Assembly (NCBI GenBank): GCA_916610825.1
Contig: OU744446.1
Span: 6,970,309 to 7,034,308 of the forward strand
Direction: 5' to 3'
Length of the DNA stretch: 64,000 bases
Source: Haliclystus octoradiatus
Lineage: Eukaryota > Cnidaria > Staurozoa > Stauromedusae > Haliclystidae
Shown: piece after piece, positions 41,170-55,200 of the stretch
Position numbering within the stretch: the first letter of the stretch is position 1
How the letters are laid out: each line of letters starts with the position of its first letter
The notes under the pieces: model-generated
What the model was told of the DNA's origin: nothing
Seen by the model: only the letters and a program-made list of their open reading frames with translations
The model's database searches: none
Translations under genes and position numbers: made by a program

Positions 41170-41410
41170 AGCCTCTGGGAGTGTACTAAATCTGGTTCCA
41201 TCTTGGAACTCTAGGTTGGAGGACGTCAATACGGGGTGCACCATTTGGTTTGGGATATTCCTGAATAGCTTCCTGCTTATCGAAGACGTAAAATGACCAG
41301 CAACATCTATATGTTGATTTTGCTATTCTCGTGGAAGAAACAAGGCTTGGAGATATGTGGCGAATCGAGATTTGAATTTACTGTCCACACGTTTCAAAAT
41401 ATTTTCAAAC
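41170..41410 (-). other. GC-richer coding-like segment, frame ambiguous
   Basis: Two overlapping minus-strand frames stay open: one contains DKQEAIQEYPKPNGAPR, the other RVDSKFKSRFATYLQALF and, after one stop, FQDGTRFSTLPEAP. Base composition is richer in G and C than the neighbours. It may be exon or transposon remains; no assignment made. Confidence 0.25.
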
Positions 41411-41613
41411 AAAGACCATTTCAGACTTTCAAATTTCAGAAAAGTTGGAAAATAAATTGTCCCTGAAATCATCTTTTCCAACAGAAAATTAGGTCTGCTT
41501 TCAGGTCAATTTCCCAATTTTTATTTATTTTCAATGGGCATCAACTCTCACATACTGTTGTAATAATTTTTTGTAGACCATTTCATTTAACTAAACATTC
41601 AAACAGGCTTTAT

Positions 41614-42008
41614 CCCGGGGGTAACTCCAAATGCCACATTGATGGGGGGGGGGAGTGCCACTTTGGAAAAATGTGAAGTACCCGAAAAGTCCCAAAAATC
41701 TTTAAAAAGCTACTCAAGTTGTTTTAAAAACTTAAAAAATGCTACTCAAAAAGTCCAGGGAGGGTACTTCCATATAGGCTCTATCCGGGGATGTTCCATT
41801 TTAAGGAAAAATTCAAATCCAGTTTTCAGTTTCCAGCCTTCAATTTCAGTTTTTTCTCAAATTCTCTAGAAAATCGAAATGGGACCCAAAACGTTTAATA
41901 TCCTACAATTTCCCACCCAAAAAGTATATTTCTCAGCTGGAGTATGGACCCCACTAAAAGATGGCACGTCCCCGTATAACAGCAGTGTGGGAGTTACACC
42001 CGGAGGCT
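41614..42008. repeat. GGGGTAACTCC-family element, longest copy
   Basis: The left end is CCCGGGGGTAACTCC and the right end is GGGAGTTACACCCGG. The body has AGTGCCACTTTGGAAAAATG, GAAGTACCCGAAAAGTCCC, TTTCTCAGCTGGAGTATGGA and TGGCACGTCCCCGTATAACA. The two plus-strand frames inside it are not genes. Confidence 0.8.
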
Positions 42009-44292
42009 TTATAAATATTCTTATTCTGAAATCCTACTCAAAAACAACAGAAATGTTAATGGTAGTGAAGTAATTGTAAATACGTCAACACTGCAATTCT
42101 AACAAACAGGCCAAGCACACATGCATTCTAGCGCGTACACTCTCTCTCTCAACATCGTAGGAACAATATAATCTATACAGCCCTTTTGATTTTGAACTAG
42201 TTTTAAGGCGGAGTTGAATACAAGTCGTTAACAATTGCCCAATTCCCTAGCGGGCATAACTTCCAGAGCTTCGACGAGGTCGTTCAAATTGAACTTAAAG
42301 AGTTTCAGATTATGAAAAAGATGCTGAAGTTTATCTTGAAAAGGACATTACCCTAGAACTGAGAATAAAATCATTATTGAGCAAAAATAATTAAAAAAGT
42401 TGAGAAAAAGGTTAAAAGTCACAAGCCACAAGTCAAAACGTATATTTGAAAAAAGCCTTTAATATACAATCACGTTAGGTATGGACGTAGCCCCCCCGGG
42501 TTTAGCTCCCAACTTTGAATATGGCACCTCAAAATGCTATATGCATTCCAATAATATGCATAAAAATTAAGCCATATATTATATTATGACAGAATATAAA
42601 GTGTTGGTTCTTCTGAGCTATTGTAATCTACGTATTAGTACTATTGCCTATGAGATGATCTTTTTAAAGATTGAAAAATAGTAAAGTAAAGATCAACACA
42701 TGAATTTTAAAGTTTATGATATTCACTGTTTTAAAATATAATCCTTGTATTTTCCGATACGTCTTTAGTTTAATTTTATTTTAATCCATACAGTATTTTG
42801 GCTTAACTCATAAACTGCAAATTATTTTGATCTTAATTCTTTTGCTAATGTAACTGCATAGTTTCAATAGTTAAAAATCATTTTCGGCAAATTAGTTACA
42901 CATTTTTTTTATGATTGGATTAATGTATATCATATTCTAAATTTGAAAAAGAAATCAAGTAATTTGATTCTGGTAAGAAATTGGCATCTATCAAAACTGT
43001 CATGTCAATTTATATTATTTTCAATTCGGAATCAGCCGCAATAGGATCTGAAAAGCCGTTTAATTAAATTTTGATAAGATAGAGTTTTATTTTTTTAATG
43101 ACTTTTACCTAATAAATATCAAATTTGCTGGGCAAACTTCTTCTTTCGAACTGTATATATAGTTACATTTCAAACTGCAATACAAATGGTGTGGATTCAG
43201 AAAATTACATTTTGCAAAAGATACTTTAACACGTAAGTATACATAAGATTGTCAAACATTTATTAATTTAAAGTATTAGCACGTAAAAATGATAATAATA
43301 TAATACAAAATATTTGATACAAGGGGTTAAACATGTTTCAAATGTAATAATATACTGTTTCACATTAGAAAGAGTTGATAAATTTCTCATTAAATATCAT
43401 TTTGATAATTTTTAGATATTTTGAGTTTGATCAATAACAACAACAGTTGTACGCTAAGAAAGAGTGTTATCTACGTCATACGAGACTCTGAAAAAACAGT
43501 AGTTCTTTTATAAATTCTTAACATATATAGTGCCTATAGTTGACATAACTAATCCCATTGCTTGTTTATAAATTAAATATTTTGTCAAATAAACTGTTCT
43601 TCACGTGTCTATATAAACATTAAAACAGCGTTATTTTTAACTAATTGTCAGTTGCTTCTAACACATCATTTGTAAAAGTAGATGTCAAACTATATACTCC
43701 AGTTGTAAAACGAAGCGTATAATTATTCATAAGTTCATAACGAATGCATTTTATCCGACTCTGGTCTCGTGAGAGTTATAGAAGATAAGCATAATTGTAA
43801 AAACAATCTAAATACACCCCACAGCCCAAATATGTCCCCACGCCGGACAGTGGTAGCTTTACAGAGACACGTGGTACTAAATTACGCTATAATTTCATGC
43901 ATACAATTTCTTGAATCGATTCAAAATTGATTTTATCATCACGGTGGGTACAGAGTTATGACTATCACATTTGAGTAGAAATGTTGAATTTGGGAGGGGC
44001 TGCGATTTGCTCCTGGCGAATGCAGATGCAATATACAGGATATACGTTCCAATTGATGCAGTCCAGGATTCTAATTTAGTGAACTGTATAATACATACGG
44101 ACCTCTAAATACGCTTTTTTGCACAAGAACATTTATATTGAGTGCGAAGACTCAAATCTTTATAAGTTTTATAATAATATCTACAGCCTGAACGTTATCT
44201 TGCAAATGAATATATATTCAAAACTGAGCCTCAGAATTTATGTTCAGTAACCTATATAAGCTTCAATGTTCTTATAAAAGTGTTCCCTTATT
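42009..44292. other. No gene seen
   Basis: Very AT-rich. Near 42490 a short CCCCCCGGG / TAGCTCCCAAC piece may be a remnant of the GGGGTAACTCC family. Nothing else could be supported. Confidence 0.4.
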
Positions 44293-44537
44293 CAGGGGGG
44301 ACGGTAATATTTTGACGGGGGTGTGCCATTTTCTAAAATAGAGGAAAACCGTAAAATTTCAAAGCAAATGAGAATGACGACCCTAAAATTTTATGTTTTC
44401 ACGAATAAAACAAATAAAAGTTCTATTAACTTTGAAATCTCTAGATTGACTTGTACAATTTCAGAAGAATCTGGAAAAGGCACCCTTTAAAAATGGCACG
44501 TCCCCGTACAGCCGATGTATGGAAGTCCCCCCGGGGA
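44293..44537. repeat. GGGGTAACTCC-family element
   Basis: TTCAGGGGGGACGGTAATAT on the left and GGAAGTCCCCCCGGGGACC on the right, with GTGTGCCATTTTCTAAAATA and TGGCACGTCCCCGTACAGCC between. Confidence 0.7.
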
Positions 44538-44596
44538 CCTTATACAAGAGAAAGTGTATGATCCACTGAGAAATACTTTGATTGATTTGACTTAAT

Positions 44597-44960
44597 TTGA
44601 TTTATTTTATTTGATTATAAATGAGAATTTTGACAGGCAAATAAAGGGAGTCTGAAACAACTCAATTCTCCACTTACATACAGCCTTGAAAAAAGATTAA
44701 ATTATAAAAATTTTAATTAACATTTACATGATTATAATGATTATACTATTTACATATTTTATAAAATCGTGATAAATCATTATTATCTATGTTGTTTTTA
44801 AAATTTGCTAATGTTTTACAGCTAAAACATGTCTTAGTAGACAAGGCATTCCACCTTCAGTGGTATTACACTGTGATAGAATAGATGTGATTGGTTGTAC
44901 AGTATCAAGGCGTGGCATTTTCAATGCTTTCAATTTAAGATGATGCCCACGGAAAGTATT
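44597..44960 (-). repeat. LINE-like 3' remnant, minus orientation
   Basis: ATAAATGAGAATTTTGACAG and GCAAATAAAGGGAGTC correspond to the reverse complement of the tails at 27475 and 32215. Upstream of it on the minus strand, short frames such as LKALKMPRLDTVQP suggest the end of a retroelement ORF, but this is weak. Confidence 0.4.
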
Positions 44961-45497
44961 GGGGTTTATCCGTAAACTATAACCTCTAGAATTTTAAGGA
45001 GTTTAATTTGTGATTTTAGAACAAGTACCAATCGCATATTACATCTCTATTCGTGAATAGAAAATGCTGAATGGAATTTATGAGTTTAGCGTCATGAAAG
45101 TTGATTGACAGAGCTAGTGTAAGTGCTGTAAATACAACACATCATTCGCAATGTCTAAATTATATGAAAAAGAGAAATTTGTACATGCAAAACAGCTTCT
45201 ATATGCTATTATGTATCTATTTTAGGCAGTGAAAAGGAACTCCAAAAGTAGATTGTAGTGTCAAAAATAAAGCATTTATGCGAAAATATTAACATGAAAA
45301 ATTGTACTTCATGACTGGATGTTCATAGAGGTTTTCAAGAACAATCACTAAGTAATCAATTGCATGACTTCTTAATTTTCAATTCGCAAACACGTGGTTG
45401 TGATATTAAACAGTTATTTGTCGCCTTAAGAATTTGGTTTAGTTCTAAAGAACTGTTGAATATTTGTAATGTTTACAAGTTGAAGGATTGTTATAGA

Positions 45498-45520
45498 TAT
45501 ATATATATATATATATATAT
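45498..45520. repeat. (TA)n microsatellite
   Basis: About 11 TA dinucleotides in a row in otherwise unremarkable AT-rich intergenic DNA. Confidence 0.9.
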
Positions 45521-46200
45521 TGTCCTGCACGTCCTATTTTTAACGCTATTATAGATAACGAAATAAAAGTTTTTCCTTGACCATAGTTTTCAGGTCAGAC
45601 AGTATTGAATTTCCTGTCGTGTCTATAAAAGTATCGATTTTTTGGTGGTTATTTTGTTGTTATTTCCTTAACGTCAAAGCATTGACACTGTTGCGATTTT
45701 ACGTTTAGCGACGACATTTTGTATTGTACAAAAGCGTTACATTGCGGTGAACACATTGTCATATTGGCAGTTGGATTCGCTATTTTCACAGTGAATTTTT
45801 CAATTGGCGAAAGTGTGGTCTTTATAATTTCATAGTATTTATGATCGAAATGAAGTTAAAATGATGTTCATTCATGTGTTTGAATTGAAGGTGAAAGCTC
45901 TTTTATCTCAGCATGCATATATGATTTAATATATTTACATCTAGAAAATATATTTTTTAATCATTTGTGTAAATTACCGAGTTGTTCAATCAAAACCACA
46001 ATTTGGTATTTATTCATAATTGTAAAGATATAAGGAATTCCTTCTTTTTGACGATATTTCTATTTTATTGCTATTGTATATCGTGGTTTTCAGGGCGATT
46101 AAAGTGTCGATAAACGAGTAACAAGACAACAACATGGAATACCAATGACATATTTTATATCTTCTATACTCGATGGTCTACAGATGACATAAATGTAAAC

Positions 46201-49200
46201 ATGAAACATTTCACGAATTATTATTGGTTTACAAATATTTTCGTTGCTATTATACCAATATTCTCTACTCAACAAGTAAGTATCATTTATTGTGCTAATA
46301 TCATATTTCAATGGCTAGAAAACAGTGTTAATAATGTTCATATATATATCTACATAGGTAAAAACCCACAATTTGAACTGAACGTATCATTTTATGATGT
46401 GCTGTGTTTAAGGTCATTAAATGTCATACAACGAGTTAATCTAAACTTCGTCAATGAACAGGCAGAAACTATTTTTTACTGTATCGTTTTACACTATTTT
46501 TATTTGCAGTAAATACAATACTATGTACGAAGAGACTAAGAACCTTATTTTGACACCGCTGTTATTGTTAAAACGTCTTATCTTCAAACTTAAAAAGGGC
46601 TTAATTCCATCCAGATTCCACAGCAAAAGTCATTTTCTGCGAACTTATCGCGTATATTTTCTGCGTAAAATATATAATTATAGTAGTTCATCTGAATTAA
46701 ATTAGGCACTTAAGCAAGATGTATGTTATTGTTATGATTTATAATTTCTAAGTATTTTAAAATCATGTTAATTCGCAAGCAGGACCATTACATGAAGCTG
46801 GTTTGATAATAAATGACAACAAAAGTATTTTGTAAAATTGTTTTCATTGATTTCATTATGGACTTCAAATCTTGAAACAATTTGTTATGTAAAAAGAAAT
46901 ACACTATTGAAATAGCAAAGACAACGCGATACTGTTATATAATAATATGGCATTCATTTATAAACAATTTAAAATCAAAATAAGTATTACAAGTAGTTCA
47001 TGGAATATTTCACCCAATTCAGGGTAGATGAGTATAATATATTATACATAAAAATTTGCTGTATTACAAGTATTTTGATTATATTATTTATAAGATCCTA
47101 ACCCATGAACCAGGAACCATCATACGGCGAATGTTTCGTACAATGAGATATAGGGAATTAATTACTACCAAAGATATTATAATTAATAAGTACCAACTAT
47201 TGAAAGATTGACTCGAGTTAGATTATATACGAATTTCATATCCTTATAGAGTCTTTCTATATTGCTCAGCATTTAGCAGATGTGAGCACTTTTGTTCATC
47301 TTTTGTCTCATAAAGTTTTAACTATAAGTATATTATTATATGACTTGATTGGTGGCCAAAACATCAATAGAGCCACTTTGGAGAAAAGTGAAGTATCCAA
47401 TAAGTTCCCAAACAACCCTGTAAATCCTACCCCAAGATGTTCCAAAAATCTAGAAAAATTCTTCAAGTTTTAATATTTTTTAAAGTTCTTCCAATTTCTT
47501 CAAATTTCAAAGTTGTCTATAGAAAATCAAAAAAAACTTTTCTCAACTGGAATATGGACCCAAAAATAGTGGCACGTCCCCGTATAGCCATCATATATGG
47601 GAGTTACCCCCCGGGATTAATTGTCTGCCATTGGTATATAGGTATAATAATACCATATTGTAATAATCATTGTGTGGTTGTAAAATCTTTGTGAAATTGT
47701 ATCTAATATAGTGATAATACATAGAAGATGTGTTGGATAATTTTTAAAACCGGTAATTCCCATAAGCGATAGGATGATCTCTGGTATGAATCAAAACCGT
47801 TTTTCAACGATGCGTTTAATTCAAAAATGATCTTATTTAATTTATAATGGACTCTGGTTATAATTTTATAAACTGCCATTCACTTATAATAATATCGTGA
47901 TAAATGTTTAGATTTTTTAAGTTACTTATCTATCGTTACTCATATATTAGGAAGTTGAATTTTATAAACTAAAGGCATTTTATGGTGCTAGGATATGGAT
48001 TATGGTTTTATGGCTGCCTTGTATCTCATATATTGTACACATGGTCTGAAAAAGGTTCATCTTTCTAGAATCCTTTCAAAGGCATTTCAACATTTTCTTC
48101 TGAATTTTTGTCGATGTTTGACCATAATTCATAAAAATATCAATTTTCTTCTGAATTTTCTCTCACATCCTGGAAACTAGGAGGACAGGGGTCCTACTTT
48201 TGTCGGACCCTGATTGTACATGCTTTAGTTTTCATTTCATCTATTTCAAGTTAAAAACGTGTACCAAAGGTGTAAACATGTCTGATTTAGTTGATCGAAA
48301 CTAATAATTAAGCGCATAAGGAGGATATGATTTTTATAAGTCTGACTTCACCCTTTCCTATAGTATATGCTCTCTTGTTATTCTGACTGTCGATATGTGT
48401 AATAGGGAAATGATCGAAAATAGCGTACTCTGTACATTAATCCTTGCCTATATGCATCCAACTTGACAAATATTTTCAACATTCTTCAGTTAAAATCTTT
48501 TGGGTGTCATGTGCTTTTTAAACGTCGTTCTTCAATTAATGATAATTGTTCCAATCTTTTTCTACTTACTAATGATTTGAAGATTGGCCTAATTAATCGT
48601 CTAAAAGTACTATATACGCCTTGATTACAATTATAAATGAAACAAACGTGACTTATGTAAATTAAAAAATACATTCAATCAAAAAATTCACGTGGATTGT
48701 AGTATCATGTTCTGCTATAAAACTGACAATTGAATTGGACAAGACAGTACTCATTTCCAGAGAATTTTCTTCCGGAACTGAATAGTGTAATAGTAATTTA
48801 TTATATGAACTATACTATCGAAGACAATATAGAGAAATCATCTGACAGCAGATTGACCTTTAATGAGTTTGAGCCATCAATTCCTGGCAACATAATAGGT
48901 CAAACAAGAGGAATTCCAATACCATTTATAATTACACAACAGGCAAAATACTAAGGCAAAATTAAAGATACTCCAAAATATTTTTTGAAAACGAATCAAC
49001 TGCTGTTATTTAAGAAAATAAAATACTTTCTTATATTGATTAAGAGTTTATTTTCTGAGTATATACAAGCATTTTTATGTGTATTTCGTTTGGCGCGAAA
49101 GAAATTTAAAACGTGACCTTCTAGTATAGCGACAGGACTATTTCCTTAACTTTTGCTTTCTGTCAAAATCATTTTTATAATCTTTCCTATTTACCAAAGA

Positions 49201-52200
49201 TATAAAAGGATATGAATCTAAATATAGAATACACAGGAAACGAACAAGATATATTTTATGTGAAAAACTGATTAATATATTATTTGGCTTTTTTATTTAA
49301 GGTACAAACTGATAATTTGTCCCCGCCCATAAGGCGTATCCATAGGCTCATATACTTCAGGGACTATTCTTATCTAATAGTAGCTACACCGCATGTTAAC
49401 GTTTCCCTCCTATAGACATATTAAACTTCACTGTCAAGCGCAGTTCTTTGAGATTACATATACTTAAATCAACAATATTCCATCTTCAATCGATAAAACT
49501 ACACAGGTCTGTTTGAATCTTCTTGAATCAGAACTGTTTCACTTGTTTCGAGCAACTGTTTCTTATTTTGAGAACAACTGTTTCATCTGTTTTGAGCAAC
49601 TATTTCTTGTTTTGAGAAAAAACTGTTTCATTTGTTTTGAGCAACTATTTCTTGTTTTGAGAAAAAACCGTTTCATTTGTTTTGAGCATTTATATTTCTT
49701 GTTTTGAGAAAAACTGTTTCATCTGTTTTGAGCAACTATTTCTTGGTTTGAGAAAGAACTGTTTCATTTGTTTTGAGCAACTATTTCTTGTTTTGAGAAA
49801 AAACCGTTTCATTTGTTTTGAGCAACTATATTTCTTGCTTTGAGAAAAAACTGTTTCATCTGTTTTGAGCAACTGTTTCTTGGTTTGAGAAAAAACTGTC
49901 TCATTTGTATGAGCAACTATTTCTTGTTTTGAGAAAAAACTGTTTCATCTGTTTTGAGCAACTATTTCTTGTTTTGAGAAAAAATGTTTTATTTGTTTTA
50001 AGCAACTATTTCTTGTTTAGAGAAAAAACTATTTCATTTGTTTTAAGCAACTATTTCTTGTTTAGAGAAATAACTGTTTCATTTGTTTTAAGCAACTATT
50101 TCTTGTTTGAGAAAAAATTGTTCATGTCCAGCTTTTGATGAGGTTTGGAACAAAAACAGTCGACAGTTTGACATTTAACTTGAATCATGTAGAATATTAA
50201 ACGAAAGAAACAACGTTAAATGAATTTATGATCCTATAAGAGCTGCGGTAGTTTTGTAATGTGGAAACAAAATGACATAGACATGATGAACTATGAGGGA
50301 TTGCTAGGTTATAGAAAGTTATTCATGCGAGTTTATAACTCTCAATAGTTCATTTTGATGGCAAAAGTTGACGAATTGTCTGTTCTGAAGAAATTCTAAT
50401 TTCCAAATAGGATTAGCTTACATAAACATAATTTCATAATTTCACAACCACTTACTAACTTTATCCATTCTAGGATTATTTCCACGTTATATATAATTAT
50501 ATTATAAAAAACATAACGCAATTATGATAAAACATTTAAATGTAGAAACATTTTAATAGGGTGTTTTAACCTTTAAACTTATAATCGATTTCACTATGGT
50601 AGATACTAAAATTTTGTACAAATTTTTTGTATCCCCCTGCGTTAAGATACTTATTCATTAAACGTTCATACTGTATATATTATACTAGCAAAGAGTGTAC
50701 GGGTCAACAAAGGGTCATTACAGACCTTTGGGTATAAATGTCTCAGAAATATAAAAGCAATATTAATCAAATAGCTATATACATGCAATATTTTTATGAG
50801 ATACAATAAAAATGTAATAAAGATATGAATCAATACAATGAAACAAAAATGTTCTACAATAATTACGATTATGTTATGTAGCATTTTATATGCAAATTCA
50901 GTAAATGCTGCACTGGAAAATTTTATTATTTAAATAAAATTTGCTTGTTTTCAGTCAATTTTTCTTATTTCATGTCAAAAAATTCTTGTTTTGAGCAGCA
51001 AACATTACTGATTTTAAGCCACATATATTTTTGATGTACAACTTTTAAATGATTTTGGCTTGCAAGATTCTTTTTTAAGATACATTTTTGACTTTAAATA
51101 GGCATACTGTTTTGTTAGTTCTGTAGATTTGAATTTACAAATTTTCCTAGTATATTTTAAAATAAAAACGATAGGCTTTTCCTTTTCCTTTAACCATTCC
51201 ATTGGTTCTATTGCGCAAATGCAATGATTTTGTCTCAAAAATACCAATCCATTAATGCCTTGATTTATTTATTCGAGATAGTGTTTAGAATGATAGGAAA
51301 TATCGGCGATACAACTAAATCAAAATTATGAATTTCAGAATTATGTAAGCAAGCATGCTTGAAACAAGAAATATTTTCTCAGAAAAACAGATTTGTCAAT
51401 AAAACAAGAAAATATTTTCGCATGGCTAGAAAATTTTCCAATAGCTTAGAGTGAAGTTAATTATATGATCTTCTTTTTAAATACAAATTTAATGAAACTT
51501 ATATATAATTGTAGCGGATTATCGAGCCTTTGCTGTTTTCCTTGCTTGTAGCCGTTATTATTCAAGGCACAGTGGACCAGTGGACGATGACAGAATACTT
51601 GCAAATAGCTTGAGAAAATGATGCTTTATATCGGGGTTCAAGATATTTTCAAATTTGCATCAGCAATGCAATATATTTCTGTTTCTGATTATTAAATTAT
51701 ATTTTGTTTATTTTCCATGGATTGATATTATAAAGCAGCCCAATTAAATGAACACATTTGGTCTTTATATATACACGTTTCTAAAATATTATCATTTTCA
51801 AATGTCTGCAAATTTTCGATTTAATAATAAAAACAGTTTGGAATTTATGATCATTTTTGAGATAATATGTAAGATTATCTGAGGATTTCAGGGTGATTAA
51901 ATACCCAATGAACTTGGGAATAATATTAAAATTCCAAATAATTACTTCTTTGTTTTCTGTGTGCAGCCATTTGCAGAAAATGTAAAATTTGATTATTCAA
52001 ATCTATTTGTTAAATCTGATTATATATTCTATATTCTTGGTAAAAGATCAGAAACAAATCATAAATTAGATTGGATTCTATTTTAATCCAATTACTTTCA
52101 ACGATACGACCTACATCAGTAAATCTTTAATTAGATTGACTTTTAAAGAATATTATAATCCGAAGGCTTTTTAACAATCATACCGAGTTGATTCCGATTT

Positions 52201-55200
52201 ATCGATTTGAATTTGTGTGATGAAAACAGTTACAAATGTAGCGCATTGGAGAAAGTTATTTGAACATTATGACTGGTTTTAGGATGATGGACAGTGAGCT
52301 TTCAGCTCTAGAGAGATGCAGGGTCAAGCTCGTCCCTAAATAGAAAATCCATGTCTTTAAAACAAAAACAGAAGCGAATTACAAGAAAACGTGAATACCC
52401 GAAACAATAGAATGTTTGCGATCATGAAAAAGATGTCCTAAATATATTAAAAAAAAATTGAGAGACAAAATATTTGGAATAAGTTAAAGTAAAATTGATA
52501 CCTCGAAACTTTTTTCTGACAAAGCATATCATAATTTTAATTTTGAATTTTAAAAAGGTACCCTTTAACATTTGAACGTCCCCGTATACCATAAAGTGTG
52601 GAAGTTACCCCCACCCCCGGATGACTACATATATTAGATTCCATCTATATGTAATCTTATCTTAGGTAAATAATATAAAAATAAACATGCTTCTCTTTAA
52701 AATCTAAAATGCCCATCTATCAAAATCATGGTCGTCGAAAAAAAACAAATCCTCTGCTGTTTCTAAAAATAATAATGTATATAGTATTTAGTATATAAAA
52801 TCATTGAATTAAATATGTATTTAGTATATAAAATCATTGAATTAAATATGTATTTAGTATATAAAATCGACTAATTGTACATATACAGCTAAATGAAAAG
52901 CTTTTCAGAAAATTTCCTAAACATTTTCAATTGTTATCCAACGTATGAACCAATGTCATTCAATGGCTGTTAAATTTTGTCGGTCAGGCTCTAATGAGAA
53001 ATATACTGTGATAGTTAAGCGAATCAGAATACAGGACATGAAATAGAATATTAATTAATTTTTTTCACTATTGGTGACAATAGAATGAGAAAACTCCTTC
53101 ACAGGAGAACCTACAGGACCTATTTTCACGGTAAACAGGTTCAAGATTTTAATCTTCAAAATGGCTCACTCGCAACTCGAAAATTATTGGTGCATTCATT
53201 TTTATTATCCGCATAAAAGCTACCAAATTGGTCATGAGCGATTCAATGAAAAACATTTATAGAGCTATAATATAGTATGTTTATTCAAAAGTTTTGCTTA
53301 ATATGTTAGATAGAAAGATAAGCGATGAAATTGACGTAATCTGTCTCTATGCGACGTTTCGTCATTTGTATAATGACAAAAAGTCGAAGAATTACGTCTA
53401 TTTTGATTATCGCTTTTCTGTATGTAGTGTTATGTTTGATGAAAGTATGTATTTAGATGCTGTCAGCTGACTCTCTGGTATGGAATGTCTTCAATGCCAT
53501 TAAATGTTATCAACATATTGACAGATCTAATTTTCATTTTATAAAAGACAATCAAATAACAAAATAAATATCATACAGTTGTGTGTCATGATCTCATGTT
53601 ATATTGTTAACAGATTATACATATATTTTTATATGTCTATACAGTAACTATGCAATAATTGCTAAATAATGATGATGACTTTTAAAGAAATTATTACATT
53701 TTTGTTCAATTTTTCAATTAACAATTCTTGTAATGTTTGCAAATAGTTAAGCTATAGGGGTTAAGCCACAGAAGTTCCCCTCTTTAATACGATAATAAGT
53801 TTCCCACGAAATTCTTCATTTGTTCACGTTGATGAATGATGATGTTAAAAGACAACGCATATATAAATACGATATGCTACAGTCCCAAAGCCTTTAGAGA
53901 CTCCCATTTTCTACACCCGAGATAGATATTGATATTTTGTTCTGTTGATAGTAACATTTGGGAAGATCTATTACAGACAGAAACGAATAGAGAGAAACAA
54001 GTGTGTTACGCAATCATATATTTTCGTAAAAGCACTAATATATTCACGGCCGTAATTGCAAGCCATCTGACCTAGGGGTGTTTGTCAACTTTGCAGGACA
54101 TTTATGCCAGAAAAAAAGGTGTGTCATTTGCATATTTGGCAGCTTCAGTACTGTAATACCTTCAAATATTTGTAAATATCTTTCGTCTCAAAATTGACCG
54201 ATATGAGCACAAAATTTGAATTTAGGGGGGAAGTTATCTTGTATTTTGGAAATCTATACATATAGTATTTTGAATAAATAGAAATAATTGAATTCGAAGA
54301 TATAAATAATCAGTAAAAAGTAATTCATTTATTTTGGTGTGTATGTTATCAGCTGTACAAACATTTTCCATGTAGCATATATAACACACGCCTCTTATTG
54401 TTGTCTTTCTTTGATGATAAATAGATGTTTACGATTGAGCTTATAATGATATAGACCACACAAGAATATGGTGGCGATGATAGCATCTTTGGAATTTCAT
54501 ACGATACTGATTTTCATTGATAATATAATTGGGCAAAACCAAAACACAAAATAGTATGATAAAGTTATGCAAACATTGTGAGCAAACATCCAACAAGGAA
54601 TTTGGCTCAATCAGTCTCATCTTATGAAACCACAAAGTAGTAAACAGATAGTAGAAGACTACCAAATATAAATGACGTTGAAATCAATATGATATAAGTA
54701 TAAAAAACTTATAGATTAATGCATAAATTTAATAAGATCAAAACAGGATTCATTTAATTAATTTTAAATAATCTGTAATGAAAATACTTAACAGACCTAT
54801 AAGGAGGGAGGTATTGGCGTAATGAATGTTATAAATAATATTTGTATCACTAAATAATGTACACAAGCTCAATATAATCCTACTCTCATTTACAATATAT
54901 TTCTGTATTGTGGGCTTGGTTGGTTTTGCTGTTTATTGTATCTTTCAAATCAAACTACGCATACGAGAAATAGTCAGCTAAAATCTTTGAAAAATGTTTG
55001 AATTCCATCTAGGTAATAAGATATATATTTTGGTGGTTTTCGAATATTTTCGAATTTTAAAACAGTGAATAAAGCTTGCTTCAATTTTTTCCTAACATGA
55101 ATTTTCCAATTTCACCATTGTCGACCTATCCTAATTATTACATATCTTGAATTTCTGATTGTGGAAGTTTTGAAATTAATTGGATAGCATTTACAGGATT

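Noticed and set aside
49513-50138. Frames of 60-77 codons on both strands with a repeated 15-residue peptide
   Set aside because: A 45-bp minisatellite is automatically periodic in frame; open frames on both strands point to composition, not selection.
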